DNA of 64,000 nucleotides from Galaxea fascicularis (Eukaryota; Cnidaria; Anthozoa; Scleractinia; Euphylliidae): NCBI GenBank assembly GCA_948470475.1, contig OX419342.1, positions 7,419,047 to 7,483,046 of the forward strand, read 5' to 3'. Shown piece by piece: positions 45,401 to 58,543 of this stretch (position 1 is its first letter; each line of letters starts with the position of its first letter). The notes under the pieces were generated by a model. It saw only the letters and a program-made list of their open reading frames with translations, ran no database searches and was not told where the DNA came from. The position numbers and the translations under genes were made by a program.

Positions 45401-45681
45401 GCCTGTACAGCTTTGAGAGCCTTGGCAACTTTGGAGCCAAACTTGGCCAGATTCGTCTGCTTTTCCAGTAATTCCACGCTGTCCATTTTATCCGACGCCT
45501 TCAGCGCTTCTTTCACTGCCTTCGCTGCTGCTTTGTTTTCGTCTTCTATGGCACTTATCGCAAACTGAGCAGTGTCAAGAGCTGTGGATACTTTGGCCTG
45601 CTCTCCAGGGTCCAGCTCGCATATTGTACAAATAAACCACGAAACCCACACCAATGCTGCTAACCACATCACACGCCTCAT
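42435..45681 (-). pseudogene. Cephalotoxin-like secreted multidomain protein, copy 1 (disrupted)
   Basis: Starts at the ATG at 45681 with a signal peptide (about residues 1-21). Next is a long helical region with an AAAAIASFVF hydrophobic stretch near residue 95, a charged heptad-like coiled coil (LDRLDEKLDDMEKS) and further helices. An EGF-like module (CGSHKCSGHGQC), a Sushi-like module, a thrombospondin type-1 repeat (SCSKTCGGGV), an LDL-receptor class A module (CDGDNNCLNNDDES) and a threefold C-terminal repeat (GDxVAL, WLSCW, SCPG) follow to a stop at 42435. This order resembles SE-cephalotoxin of cuttlefish and its cnidarian relatives. An in-frame TAA interrupts the EGF module at about 44146. 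A 26-base deletion relative to copy 2 shifts the frame at about 43670. No intron is evident. Toxicity cannot be inferred; related proteins are also reported from coral skeleton. Confidence 0.82.
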
Positions 45682-45849
45682 TTTGCTTTCCACGAACCAA
45701 GTTTTGCTGCAATTTAAACAACTCAATCAAATTACCGTATTTCCTTTATTTTACCCTCACCTTCTTAGATCCAGTTTTTAGCCCCCCCCCCCACCTCCTT
45801 TGTAATACGCCCCCTAGTATGAGTGGTGGAAATTTTAATACGTTTCCTC

Positions 45850-47045
45850 CCCCCCCCCCCCTTAAACTGTAACAAGTTACTGGAGTAGGATCAGTCATGT
45901 ATAGTGTACGCAGAATTTTTTTACATCTGTAAATTGCTTTGTTTTGTTCACAATGATTAACTTGTTGATTTTTTTGTCACTCTGCATTTGGTTGAAGTTC
46001 TTTGTTACCGGAATTTGTGATTGTAGATAATTTAATTTTTTTAAAACAACGTGAAAATTTATTAAGCCCACAGCCTCTAATAAGCCGTCCCCCTTCTAAT
46101 ATTTCTTCAGTCCAGCTGGAAGAACCGTCAAAAATAAGCATCCACGGGAAATAGAGTAACAGCATAAAATTTACTAAATGTCAAACACAGCTTCTGCTGC
46201 TTTAAACAACAAGGACGGCAATGGCACCGAGAATGCCACAAAACAATAGGCTTAATGAGCAAAGACAAACGATCTGCACGTGCGTTTTACATTTTGGTAC
46301 GTTTCGTTTCCGCCCTCTGCAAAACAACAGCGTGAAATCCCCCAATTTTAGGTTCTCTTGAGAACGGGAGCGTATGACGAAGTTTCTTTCTTTTTCTTTG
46401 CTTTAACACCGTTCACAGTAATTTAGACGCTGACAGTGCGCCAGCATTTTTCATGTTAATCAAATTGAAATAATCGCAAAAAAGTTACAGCAACGAGAAG
46501 TTATGTTTTGGAATGACGTTTTCGTTGCCGTCGCCGTTGTCGGGTCGTTGCTTAAGCTCCCCGATGACGATAATGGAGAAACGGATTAGAGGAGTCGTCC
46601 TTTGTGGGATTAGTTTTTAATCCACTGAGAACTATGCCGACCAAGCTTGTATTATAAGAGACTAGATTTCACATGCAGAACAGTTTCAGTGGACATTCGC
46701 TGGCTCACTGTAACAACCTGTTTATTAAAAGTCTTATTTTGATAGTCCTCTGCGGTCTACTCATTGTCGGCTCCATAACAACAAATCCTTGAGTTGAAAA
46801 ACCACGCATTTGAATGTAGCTGGACTCCTCATCTTTTGAAAGCGCATGTTCCGATCTGTGTTGACCCAAGTTGTTCAGTTTTGCTGTTGTTGTCTTAAAG
46901 TTTTGACAGGTGGATATTAGGGGCCCATTTCTCGAAAGTCCCAAAAAGCCATTTCTGAAACTGATTCACTTATTCTAAAACGCTCGGCTTTGACTGTGAT
47001 TTCAAGATAGGAAAACGCAAATTTCTTGCAAAATTTCATGCCTGA
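45850..47045. other. Left-arm-specific insertion of about 1.2 kb
   Basis: The right arm passes directly from the sequence matching 45840 (near 53410) to that matching 47050 (near 53395). The extra left-arm DNA includes the dispersed GCCGTC-type repeat at 46195-46560. No gene is supported. Confidence 0.65.
46195..46560. repeat. Second copy of the GCCGTC-ended dispersed repeat
   Basis: Matches 15680-16092 in order: gccacaaaacaataggctta, tctgcacgtgcgtttta, gagaacgggagcgtatgacg, gccagcattttt, then a gttgccgtcgccgttgtcgg end. Confidence 0.7.
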
Positions 47046-48846
47046 AAATGTCTTCGTTTTTAAGATACGAAGAAAATTATGGCACCCGAAAGACGCCTAA
47101 AAGCTTTCGGGGGGTTCGACGGAAAGGCACGCCTTAGTTTATTTAAATCATGGGCAGCGGAATTTCTGTCAATACTTCACATGCCGGAAATTTACAACGA
47201 AAGTCGCTTCAAAGTATTTGGAAGACAGAAAAATACAAGGAAATGCATTCAAAGATAGAGATCGTAATTATGGAACCCTATGTGTTGCTAGACGTTTCAG
47301 GTCATAACTTCCATTCGTAACTTATACTCGGAATTGATGATTACCGTCAATTTGAAACTCCGGACTGTTTCAGGACTTGTCAAAAAAGAGCAAATAAGAT
47401 AAAAAAAAAATAAAAAAAAACCTCTCTTGGACTGGACTGTTTGAGCTCGAAACCTTGCAAGTGGGAACGACTTCTTACCGATAAACCACTGAAGAACAAG
47501 GTGGCGGAAACCGGTTTACGGCTAGATATTTGAGTCTGGCATAGAATATCACTGTACAAAAAGTTATAAATTAACGATAATCATGAATTTGGAGAGGAGA
47601 TCATGCTGGGGGAATGGGGTCTGTATTTGGTTTTATACCATGCCACAGAAAATACAGCCGATCAGAATGCAGGAAAGCCACTGTATGTTCGTTTGTATTC
47701 CACCAAACCAATCAGTGCAAATCAACGGTATCACACCCAACATTTCCATCGCGCACTGCACGATTATGTAAGGCTGCGTATTTCCTGAGACGGTATAAAA
47801 TAGTAAAGGCTTGTGTGAATACGAAGAAGCTAAAGCATTTTGATAACTGGTACTTCAGTACCAGTTAAACGATGTCACAGTGTCTACGTCGATATCGATA
47901 TCAACGAGAAAAGTCAGTATCGTACTCGGTATCGTATCGATTTAAAACAAACTGTATCGGCCCATCCTCACTGACCGTGAGAGGTAATGATCCTATTCAA
48001 AATTTCTTTTGAAAAACGCACACTTATGATCCTAGCACGTCCATTAATTTTGGTCAGAAAAAAGAACTTATTCCTCTAAAAGATAATATAGACGGAATAG
48101 CACGTATACGACAATTGAACAGATTGTATTTTTCCGAATTCTATCGGTAAATAGATAAACGATCAAAACTATTATTTGGGGAAAAGCTCAATATTTACAT
48201 ATAGAACTATTCTCTTGGAGTGACTCTCTTTACAAGCAATAAAAGAATCGAAGTTTACGTATCCACGTTTAATTCAAGATATGTCAGATCTAGGAACTGT
48301 GTTCACGTTGGATTAAACGTTTAAGACAAGCCCAGCTCATTTTGATTATTGATTTCTTCTCTGTCTAATGATCTTTTTCGCGCAGACAGTGATCACATTC
48401 AGTTACTAAAAGAATAATACTGAGTCAGTGTGCGAATCAGCTAAGATGCCGGCTACCGAGATGCATAGCTAGCTGCATCTATGCACAGATGTGCATCTAT
48501 GCATCTACGTATCTGTGGATAGATGTTTTTTCACTTCTAACTGAAATTGTCATGCTAATTTGATTCTTTTAGGACACTCTCCGCGATCAACGTGGGTACG
48601 ATCAAATAAATGCACCTCAGTGCCACTTTTTCTGCCAAGAAAAACAACATAATGGCAATCTGCCACCAGGTACTGAATACCTCGACGAAAAAGCTGCTTC
48701 CTCAGCGATTAAAGCGACACTGTTTTATTTCGATTTCTTTTGTGCTTGACTACTTTTAAATGTCGTAAATCGTCTTGTTGGGTCGAAGTTGAAAATAATG
48801 TTTATTTCGAGTGAAAACTATGCTGCTATTGCGCGCTGGCAATAGA

Positions 48847-49053
48847 TTACGTAATTTGACTGTGGCTTTTGTTCTCTACTATCGCTTTAAACAACGAGTT
48901 ACACAGTCTGCCTTCTCTCAAACGAGGTTGGAATGTTTAGAACTTCCAAGGCTTCTCTATAAGATGCATGTGGGCATATGCGTCCAGCGCGCTTTTGCAG
49001 CTTTTCAGATCTCGTCGGACAGGTACTGTGGCAGTGCATTATGAAAAACTGCG
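48847..49053 (-). pseudogene. LINE reverse-transcriptase C-terminal remnant, left arm
   Basis: Mirror of the remnant at 51452-51658 in the other arm. On the minus strand it encodes a diverged, partly disrupted version of the same 68-codon block. Confidence 0.6.
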
Positions 49054-50149
49054 CAAGCATATTCGGTGACAGTGCTGATTCGTGAGAAGTAAAAAAAAGT
49101 AGATTCTTACACGATACTTTGGCGCGCTTTTAACTGTAAGAATTTTGCCTTGAGTCGCATTTTCCTTCAATAGGCACTAAGAAGATATCGATCTGGTGCA
49201 ATTTACGTGGCGATCGGTGACTTAAAAATTATTTGGTGAACGTTTTCCTTCTCCGTGAGTGTTGTACGACTCCTTCTCGTATCAGTCAAAAAAACAATTG
49301 CGCTGACGATCCTTTTGCTAACATATCACTGAGGCAAACAAGACTCTTTTCGATGTGTTTCACTATAACCCTGGCTTACCTTGATTGACTTTTGTCAGCT
49401 TCAGTATCTTGGTGTTATAGTTTACTCCCTCACACTCGATACGGCTTGAAAGAAGGGAACTGACCGTCTTCTGAGAAGGCTGCAACTGTATACATGCAGC
49501 TAAAACTACCAAATTACAAGCAATTTATTCTGGACGCTTTTGTTACCAAAAGAATTTTGCTTATTGTGTAAGTGCCATATATGATGTAACTTTAAGGTGT
49601 CGATGATGTAATCCGAAGTGTTACGGTAATTCCAATCAGGGATCAATTGTTTCTCCTTTCATGGTATTTCAGTGGGATACAATTTAAAACTGCGCATAAT
49701 CGGAATAACACTGTCCACAATGAATGGAAAATAGAATTTTCACGTGAAGTCTCACCGTTTCGTTGATCACCAGTCTAACATGGCTCGTCATTTTGTTTCA
49801 TTTCAATGGTTTTCAAACCTGTGCGTCAGTGCTACATTGAAACCTGTAGCCACAAAGGCCACCAACTTTGCTTCACAACACATGAGCAACTATTCTTTGT
49901 TGTTTCTTTTCAAATACACTGTTACATGCTTTAATTTCTTCCTGAAATGTCTCTTCAAGAATGTCAAAAAGGTGATACAAAGAAAAATTGTTGATGATGT
50001 CAGTGAAAAAGGAAGTTTTACATACCCAGAGGACTGATCTTTTCAGCGACCGGTGTATACAAAGAGAACTTCTGGGCATTTTATTGGTGCGTTCTTTGAA
50101 ATTGGCTTTAAAACGTTTCTTAATCTCAAAAGCAATAGACAACTTAAAG

Positions 50150-50406
50150 GTCAAAGGTTATGTCACCCTTATTTCGTTGACATGACGTTTTCGTCCGGCC
50201 GTCGTCGTCACTGTCGCCGTCGTCGCTGCTAAAGCTCCCTATTCAAGAGAACGGCGCACGCTTTGTCAGAACGCAGCCATGCAGCAAAGCCCAAATTATT
50301 AAAACGAGATTTAGCTAACCTTTGGATTAGCGTGAATTTTGATTCCAGTTTAATCTCAAGATCAGTGACGCTTCATAAACAACTTTTCCTGCCCCACACT
50401 AAGTTT
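50150..50406. other. Palindrome spacer
   Basis: About 257 bases between the arm ends (left arm ends near cttaaagg, right arm begins near gtgaagttgtctatcgc). It contains a remnant of the GCCGTC-type repeat (cgtcgtcgtcactgtcgccg) followed by unique sequence with no gene. Confidence 0.65.
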
Positions 50407-51451
50407 TGTGAAGTTGTCTATCGCTTTTGGGATTAAGAAACATTTTAGAGCCAATTTCAAAGCTCAGTCCTGCCGGTATGTAAAACGTCCTTTTTCAGTG
50501 ACATCATCAACAATTTTTCTTTGTATCACCTTTTTGACATTCTTGAAGAGACATTTCAGGAAGAAATTAAAGCATGTAACAGTGTATTTGAAAAGAAACA
50601 ACAAAGAATAGTTGCTTATGTGTTGTGAAGCAAAGTTGGTGGCCTATGTGGCTACACGTTTCAATGCAGCACTGACGCACATGTGTGAAAACCTGATTGA
50701 AATGAAACAAAAATGACGAGCCATGTTAGACTGGTGATCAACGAAACGGTTAGACTTCACGTGAAAATTTTATTTTCCATTCATTGTGGACAGTGTTATT
50801 CCGATTATGCGCAGTTTTAAATTGTATCCCACTGAAATACCATGAAAGGAGAAGCAATTGATCCCTGATTGGAATTACCGTAACACTTCGGATTACATCA
50901 TTGACACCTTAAAGTTACATCATTTATGGCACTTACACAATAAGCAAAATTCTTTTGGTAACAAAAGCGTCCAGAATAAATTGCTTGTAATTCGGTAGTT
51001 TTAGCTGCATGCATAGAGTTGCAGCCTTCTCAGAAGACGGTCAGTTCCCTTCTTTCAAGCCGTATCGAGTGTGAGGGAGTAAACTATAACACCAAGATAC
51101 TGAAGCTGACAAAAGTCAATCAAGGTAAGCCAGGGTTATAGTGAAACACATCGAAAAGAGTCTTGTTTGCCTCAGTGATATGTTAGCAAAAGGAACAGCG
51201 CAATTGTTTTTTTGACTGATACGAGAAGGAGTCGTACAACACTCACGGAGAAGGAAAACGTTCACCGGGAATAATTTTTAAGTTACCGATCGCCACGTAA
51301 ATTGCACCAGATCGATATCTTCTTAGTGCCTATTGAAGGAAAATGCGACTCAAGGCAAAATTCTTACAGTTAAAGCGCGCTAAAGTATCGTGTAAGAATC
51401 TACTTCCTTTTTTACTTCTCACGAATCAGCACTGTCACCGAATATGCTTGC

Positions 51452-51658
51452 GCAGTTTTTCATAATGCACTGCTACAGTACCTGTCCAGCGAGATTGAAA
51501 AGCTGCAAAAGCGCGCTGGACGCATATGCCTACATGCATCTTATAAAGAAGCCTTGGAAGTTCTAAACATTCCAACCTCGTTTGAGAGAAGGCAGACTAT
51601 GTGTAACTCGTTGTTTAAAGCGATAGTAGAGAACAAAAGCCACAGTCAAATTACGTAA
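51452..51658 (+). pseudogene. LINE reverse-transcriptase C-terminal remnant, right arm
   Basis: A 68-codon open block reads AVFHNALLQYLSSEIEKLQK, then RAGRI, EALEVLNIPTSFERRQTMCN and LFKAIV before a stop. This is the typical end region of Jockey/RTE-like ORF2 proteins (pattern: YLSxxIExxQKRAxRII, then YxEAL, then RRxxLCxxLF). No other RT motifs remain. Present in both arms, so it predates the duplication. Confidence 0.75.
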
Positions 51659-53569
51659 TCTATTGCCAGCGCGCAATAGCAGCATAGTTTTCACTCGAAA
51701 TAAACATTATTTTCAACTTCCACCCAACAAGACGATTTAAGACATTTAAAAGTAGTCAAGCAGAAAAGAAATCGAAATAAACAGTGTCGCTTTAATCGCT
51801 GAGGAAGCAGCTTTTTCGTCGAGGTATTCAGTACCTGGTGGCAGATTGCCATTATGCTGTTTTTCTTGGCAGAAAAAGTGGTACTGAGGTGCATTTATTT
51901 GATCGTACCCACGTTGATCAAATTCAGTTGGAAGTGAAAAAACATCTATGCACAGATACGTAGATGCATAGATGCATAGATGCACATCTGTGCATAGATG
52001 CAGCTAGCTATGCATCTCGGTAGCCGGCATCTTCCTTAGCTGATTCGCACACTGACTCAGTATTATCCTTTTAGTAACTGAATGTGATCACTGCCTGCGC
52101 GAAAAAGATCATAAGACAGAGAAGAAATCAATAATCAAAATGAGCTGGGTTTGTCTTAAACGTTTAATCCAACGTGAACACAGGTCCTAGATCTGACATA
52201 TCTTGAATTAAACGTTGATACGTAATCTTCGATTCTTTTATTGCTTGTAAGAGAGTCACTCCAAGGGAATAGTTCTATATGTAAACATTGAGCTTTTTCC
52301 CAAATAATAGTTTTGATCTTTTGTTATCTATTTACCGATGGTATTCGGAAAAATACAATCTGTTCAATTGTCGTATACGTGCTATTCCGTCTATATTATC
52401 TTTTAGAGGAATAAGTTCTTTTTTCTGACCGAAATTAATGGACGTGCTAGGATCATAACTGTGCGTTTTTCAAAAGAAATTTTGAACAGGATCATTACTT
52501 CTCACGGTCAGTGAGGACGGTCCGATACAGTTTGATTTAAGTCGATACGATACCGAGTAAGATACTGACGTTTCTCGTCGATATCGATATCGACGTCGAC
52601 ACTGTGACATCGTTCAACTGGTACTGAAGTACCAATTATCAAAATGCTTTAGCTTCTTCGTATTCACACAAGCCTTTACTATTTTATACCGTCTCAGGAT
52701 ATACGTAGCCTTCCATAATCGTGCGGTGCGCGACGGAAATGTTGGGTGTGATACCGTTGATTTGCACTGATTGGTTTGGTGGAATACAAACGAACATACA
52801 GTGGCTTTCCTGCATTCTGATCGGCTGTATTTTCTGTGGCATGGTATAAAACCAAAATACACACCCCATTCCCCCAGCATGATCTCCTCTCCAAATTCAT
52901 GATTATCGTTAATTTATAACTTGTTCTACAGTGATATTCCATGCCAGACTCAAATATCTAGCCGTAAACCGGTTTCCGCCACCTTGTTCTTCAGTGGTTT
53001 ATCGGTAAGAAGTCGTTCCCACTTGCAAGGTTTCGAGCTCAAACAGTCCAGTCCAAGAGAGACGTTTTTTTTTCATTATTTTTTATTTTATCTTATTTGC
53101 TCTTTTCTGACAAGTCCTGAAACAGTCCGGAGTTCCAAATTGACGGTAATCATCAATTCCGAGTATAAGTTACGAATAGGGTTCCATAATTACGATGTCC
53201 ATCTTTGAATGCATTTCCTCGTATTTTTCTGTCTTCCAAATACTTTGAAGCGACTTTCGTTGTAAATTTCCGGCTTGTGAAGTATTGACGGAAATTCCGC
53301 TGCCCATGATTTAAATAAACTAAGGCGTGCCTTTCCGTCGAACCCCCCGAAAGTTTTCAGGCATGCCATATAATTTTCTTCGTATCTTAAAAACGCGGGA
53401 GAAGGCGTATTAAAATTTCCACCACTCATACTGGGGGGCTTATTACAAAGGAGGTGGGGGGGGGGGGGGGGGAAAACGGGATCTTAGAAGGTGGGGGCTA
53501 AATAAAGGAAATACGGTAATTTGATTGAGTTGTTTAAATTGCAGCAAAACTTGGTTCGTGGAAGCCAAA

Positions 53570-56500
53570 ATGAGGCGTGTGATGTGGTTAGCAGCATTGG
53601 TGTGGGTTTCGTGATTTATTTGTACAATATGCGAGATGGACCCTGGAGAGCAGGCCAAAGTATCCATAGCTCTTGAAACTGCTGAGTTTGCGACAAAAGC
53701 CATAAAAGACGAAAACAAAGCAGCAGCGAAGGCAGTGAAAGAAGCGCTGAAGGCGTCGGATAAAATGGACAGCGTGGAATTACTGGAAAAGCAGACGAAA
53801 CTGGCCAAGTTTGGCTCCCAAGTTGCCAAGGCTCTCAAAGCTGTACAGGCTGCAGCTGCGATTGCCAGTTTTGTTTTCACCTTTTTCATGCCTAGCGAGC
53901 TAGACGTCATCACCAACTTGGTAAACGAGCGCTTCAAAGAAGTAAATGCTAAGCTTGATCGTTTAGACGAGAAACTTGATGACATGGAGAAATCAATAAA
54001 GGCGAACACTGCATTCAACACATTCTTGTCAGTGTGGATCAAGTGGAAACAGGCGTCCAGGAACGGAGCAAAGAAGTTGTCGGATATCCGCAAAGCAATG
54101 GGTACCAAAACTCGAAGAATAGACAAAGTCAAGCTCGCCGAAGAGTACGTTACCTATTACGAGAACAACAACTTGGATGGAAACCTACAGAATCTCTACA
54201 GAATGGCTGCTCTCCCAGAAGGAATAACTCAACGCAACATATTCGATAGATTTATTGACGAATATGGTTGTGATATCATGAAGTTGACCCAGCTAATGAT
54301 TCTCATCAAAAACATAATGACCAGTTCCGCCCAGCAGAAACTCTCTTACTACTATCTAAAAGGCGACGCAGTAAGAGCCACTGAGGGTTCAAAGATGTTC
54401 ACACTTACTTTTTCAAGATTCGCCGAGCATTTGATGGTCGGGTCTGGTACTGCAGAAGCAATTCCCTTGACCAAGCGAAGAAGGACGCGAACAAGATTTT
54501 GAAGAAAATGACAGGTTCCTCGCAGGAAAGCATCGTTCGAACAATCTTCAATGAACTCAAAGTCAAATATCCCTGGTACACGTGGGGCGTGGCCGCAACC
54601 AAGGCAGACCGTCCAAAGATTCGTAGCCTTGAATGGCGTGGCAGTACGTATTTCAAATTGGAAGACCGCTCGGACCCTGACAAAGTCAAGGATTATTTCG
54701 TGGTTCACGAGGACACCAAGTCGTCTGCAAAGTGCATTGAGATCAAGGACGCCACGACCTTGTTGGTGTTCGAGAAATGCGACGGCTGCAATTCCGACTA
54801 CATATACACAGCTAACAATATTATATCCAAAAAGATGTGCGGAGGTTACACTTTGGAAAAGGTCGTCGACTTCCCGTACGAAGTTGCGCATAGTTCATTC
54901 CTGGTTAAGAAAGAAGACATATATGTAAGGTGCTCCAGGTGCGTTAACCGAAGTCATCCAAATTGCGCTTATGAAAAATGTGTGGATCACATAAAACAGG
55001 ACATCCAACGCTGGAACTTTATGGCATCAGCGGTCAACACTGATTACGGCGTTTGTGGGAGTCACAAGTGTAGCGGTCATGGTCAATGCAAGCAAATACC
55101 ATTAACGAGAAGTCACCAGTGTATTTGTAATACAGACTATGAAGGAGAATCTTGCGAAAAACGATTACACTTTGATGACACCATTGAAAAGCTGATGTCT
55201 GAATTACGGAAAACTTTCAACGTTGAGAACGGCGTGCCCACTGCAGTGGACGTGTTCTTCTCCATAAGGTCACTGTCTCAGAAGTTAGACTTAGTCCTAG
55301 AGAAAATCGAGCATTACTTTGCCCACACAAATAACATCATCCAGCATTCAAAAATTATTTACAACGTTGAAGACATTGCTGACCTCTATGCAAAACTACA
55401 GAAGAACGAGCTGACATTTGATCAGTTTGGCCGGAAAATCGATAGGTATCTGCATATTGTTACCACCTTTCAGCTACAGAACAGATTTAAGAAGATGATC
55501 CTTGGTCAAGGCACTTTAAACAGTCCTGGAAATGACATTTACAATTCGTATAAACGCAAGTATGTAAGTCACAATGAGGGTGGTTGCTCGGCAAAGTACA
55601 ATGCAGATATTAAGAACTTCAGGGACAACTTGGCCTACTTGGACCAAGCACTTGGAGAAGCGCTGCTACTTCATAAACAGTGGTTGTTGGACACAAAGGG
55701 GACGACAGAAAATCTCCGAACCAAGTATAAAAACCAAGCAAAGTACATCCGGAACATCTTCCAAGATCGTCAGCAGAAATACAACAAATACTGGCACCAG
55801 TACAGCTGTGGTTCTCTAAGTGTTGATGGCACGGATGTTTCATGTAAGGACCAATTGACTTTCCAGGGGATGACTTTGACTTTGGAGTGTGACAGACAGA
55901 GACAATCAACACCAAGTCTAGTAACCTGCAGGAAGATTGGTAACGTCTTGAAATGGGACTCCCAACCAAAATGTAAATTCGTTTGGGGCAGTTTTGGTGG
56001 TTGGAGTAGTTGCTCGAAGACGTGCGGCGGAGGAGTCAAATACAGTTACAGATCTTGCAAAGGCACAAACAATGTCGCTGATTGCAAAAGAGATCAGGGT
56101 GGATTACATTACAAAACTACATCGTGCGAGACCCAAGATTGTTGCTCTGATCAGTACGGGAAGTTCAAGTGTTCCAACGGTATGTGCATCGAAAAAACAC
56201 AGCTTTGTGATGGAGATAATAATTGTCTCAACAACGACGACGAAAGCAGATATCGATGTCCAAACCACATTCGATCTGGGGATTACGTAGCATTGAGAAA
56301 CAACGCTAAGAGAAATCAGTGGTTGAGTTGTTGGTGTACTGTCAATGTGATGTCGACCGATGCAAACTTCGACCCTGCCCTGGCACTGAAATGGATGACG
56401 GCGACTGGAGGTCGTGCTCCAGTGAGCGATTTACATTGTATTTGATCGACTACGGTTATAACGAGCCCGTTCGCAGCGGAGACAGAATCGCGCTATATTA

Positions 56501-56840
56501 CGGAAAGGCTCACTGGCTCAGTTGCTGGGGTAGTGGGGTTGTGTGTCCAACACGAAACTGTCCCGGTTACGGTCGCTGGGATTCGTGGGATACGAGCCAC
56601 TGTCGTGGAGAAATGTTCTGGATATATTCACCCGAACGTCAAGGCTCGTGTTCAGGCTGCCGAGGAAAGCCGATACAGAAAGGCGACAACGTCTTCATAA
56701 AGTATTCTGACAAGGACGGTAAAGGATGGTGGCTAAGCGAGGATGACGAAGACATCAGAACGCGGACATGCCCTGGCCTTTACATCAACAAGGAAGACAA
56801 AAGATGCATTTCCGAAAGCTGGGACATTTTTGCCCGTTGA
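53570..56840 (+). pseudogene. Cephalotoxin-like secreted multidomain protein, copy 2 (disrupted)
   Basis: Same module order as copy 1: helical and coiled-coil N-terminal region, EGF-like module (about 55050-55160), Sushi-like region (about 55800-55975), thrombospondin type-1 repeat (about 55980-56135), LDL-receptor class A module (about 56137-56260) and the threefold C-terminal repeat up to the stop at 56838-56840. Lesions: an in-frame TGA at 53612-53614 inside the signal peptide, a one-base frameshift near 54388 in a G run, and a second one-base frameshift near 56350 in the first C-terminal repeat. The EGF module is intact here, unlike in copy 1. The lesions do not coincide with those of copy 1. 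It is either a pseudogene or a gene with residual sequencing errors. Confidence 0.82.
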
Positions 56841-57167
56841 ATCTGCGACGTACGTGCGGCGGTTGAAGTAATTGTTAGAATTACAGTACATTGAAGACCA
56901 GACTAACGAACTTCTAATTTTCAAAGCTCCTGATTATTACATTGCCTTCATCATGAGATGCACGAGATGCTGACGAATATAATTTGAATTTTGCTTGTGT
57001 AAAAGAAAGGTACAATGAGAAATTGCAGTGTATGCATTTGACGGAATATATAATACAAATCGTTTGAGCAGCAAATGCATGTGTGGTGTTGTATTTCAAA
57101 CACTCAACGCAGGACTACTAGAACAATTTCTAATAACACAAACAGACAGAGAGAATGTCGGTAGACA

Positions 57168-57250
57168 GAATGAATGAATGAATGAATGAATGAATGAATG
57201 AATGAATGAATGAATGAATGAATGAATGAATGAATGAATGAATGAATGAA
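57168..57250 (+). repeat. (GAAT)n microsatellite, right arm
   Basis: About 20 units, followed by gaaagaaa- and (ACAG)n tracts to 57425. The minus-strand frame reading FIHSFIHS is only this repeat. Confidence 0.95.
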
Positions 57251-58231
57251 AGAAAGAAAAGAATGAGATATCAGAATTGATGACAGCTCAATGAATGAAT
57301 GAAGAAAAGAATGAGATATAAGACAATGGATGACAGCAGAATGAATGAAGGAAAAGAACGAGAATGTCACAATGTCAGGAAACAGAATGGATGTCAGCAG
57401 ACAGACAGACAGACAGACAGACAGAATGACTTAACCCTTTCCTGTCAGAATTGTTAGATTGTTTTTGCACGTTTTGAGTGTAAGCAACCGAGACGATCAA
57501 TGGTAGAGGGAATTCTCTGAAGGATTTCCGGGGTGAAAAACGATTTCACAGCGAGTGAGCCGCCAAAAGTGGTTAAGACAGCTATGGCAGTTGTCGACCA
57601 AGGTTGTCTTTCTGACCTTCTTGTGGATGGATTCCAGGACCTAGTATAGTAATTTTGGCATGTTTTGACTTACTTATAAGTAAGGTAATTAGCGAAATAT
57701 TTAGCCAGTAGGACTAATGATGGCCGAGATAAAAGAAAGTTCTTCGCCAAAATCGGAAAGATAATATGACTTTGCAATTGTCAAGATTCCTTCGGCTGGG
57801 CGAGAGCAGATCCGTGAGAAATCACCCCGCCATATTCGGGATTTGATGCTCAGTAACGTTCATTTAATCGAAGATAATCAGCTTCTTTGTACCATTAAAT
57901 TCAACGTTTTGTGAGTCAATGCCTCACATGGACAAGCTCACCCCTTTCTCACGTCGACAGATATAAATTATAAACTAACCGCAGGACTAACTACGCAACT
58001 TGCCTGTTGTGTTTCTCGTGGATAGCGCTTCTTTGATGATCAAAGTTACATGACAAAATAATTTAATTTCTCTTCAAACATCACATGCATTGTACACCAA
58101 GAATGTAAGTGTATTTTCCAGTTTCACTTATGTTCATTCGAGGTGTCTCATATACATTTTTTGCTTAGTAAATTCAAGTGATTCTTGAATTTGAAAGAGA
58201 GAATTCCAGTGTCATTTTCAAAGAGTTACAC

Positions 58232-58357
58232 ATTACACGGTGAGCTGAAGTGTTCTACGTTTTACATGGTGAGCTTAAATGTCTCTAAGGTTTTACATTG
58301 TAAACAGAAGTAGTGTCTCTAACGTTTTACATCAAGGTAAGCTGAAGTACCTCTTAA
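58232..58357 (+). repeat. Tandem array of about 30-bp units, left part
   Basis: Units of the type TTACAyGGTGAGCTGAAGTGTCTCTAACGTT repeat about four times and stop at TTAA (58354-58357). The array resumes at 61518-61640 beyond the transposon. Confidence 0.7.
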
Positions 58358-58509
58358 GGGGGCATTACGGTTGGTTCATGGTAAGATTTTGGTAGCTTAC
58401 TTAAAAAATCATATTTAATCAACAATTCAATCAAATCAGCTCAAACTTGGTAATATGTACACCCAGGCAATTGCCTACCACATAAGAAAGAAGAAGCCTG
58501 AAAAAATCA

Positions 58510-58510
<1 letters not shown>

Positions 58511-58543
<33 letters not shown>

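Larger units (their letters stand above)
40499..50149 (+). repeat. Left arm of a giant imperfect palindrome
   Basis: The sequence from 41450 to 50149 is matched in reverse by 50407-57745. The outer part 40499-40850 is matched by 63185-63835. Anchors include the cephalotoxin-like gene copies (start codons at 45681 and 53570), a LINE remnant (48847-49053 and 51452-51658), the GAAT-type microsatellite and the arm end next to the spacer. Many point differences are visible. Left-only segments lie at about 40855-41450 and 45850-47045. Confidence 0.88.
50407..57745 (-). repeat. Right arm of the giant palindrome, proximal part
   Basis: Reverse-complement match to 41450-50149 apart from the left-only 1.2-kb insert and point changes. 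It ends near gataaaag at about 57740, beyond which the sequence is right-arm-specific until 63185. Confidence 0.88.

Noticed and set aside
57104..57370. Minus-strand frame with FIHSFIHS repeats
   Set aside because: Translation of the (GAAT)n microsatellite.
58232..58357. Regularly spaced repeat considered as a CRISPR array
   Set aside because: Units are contiguous and degenerate without unique spacers, in a eukaryotic genome.
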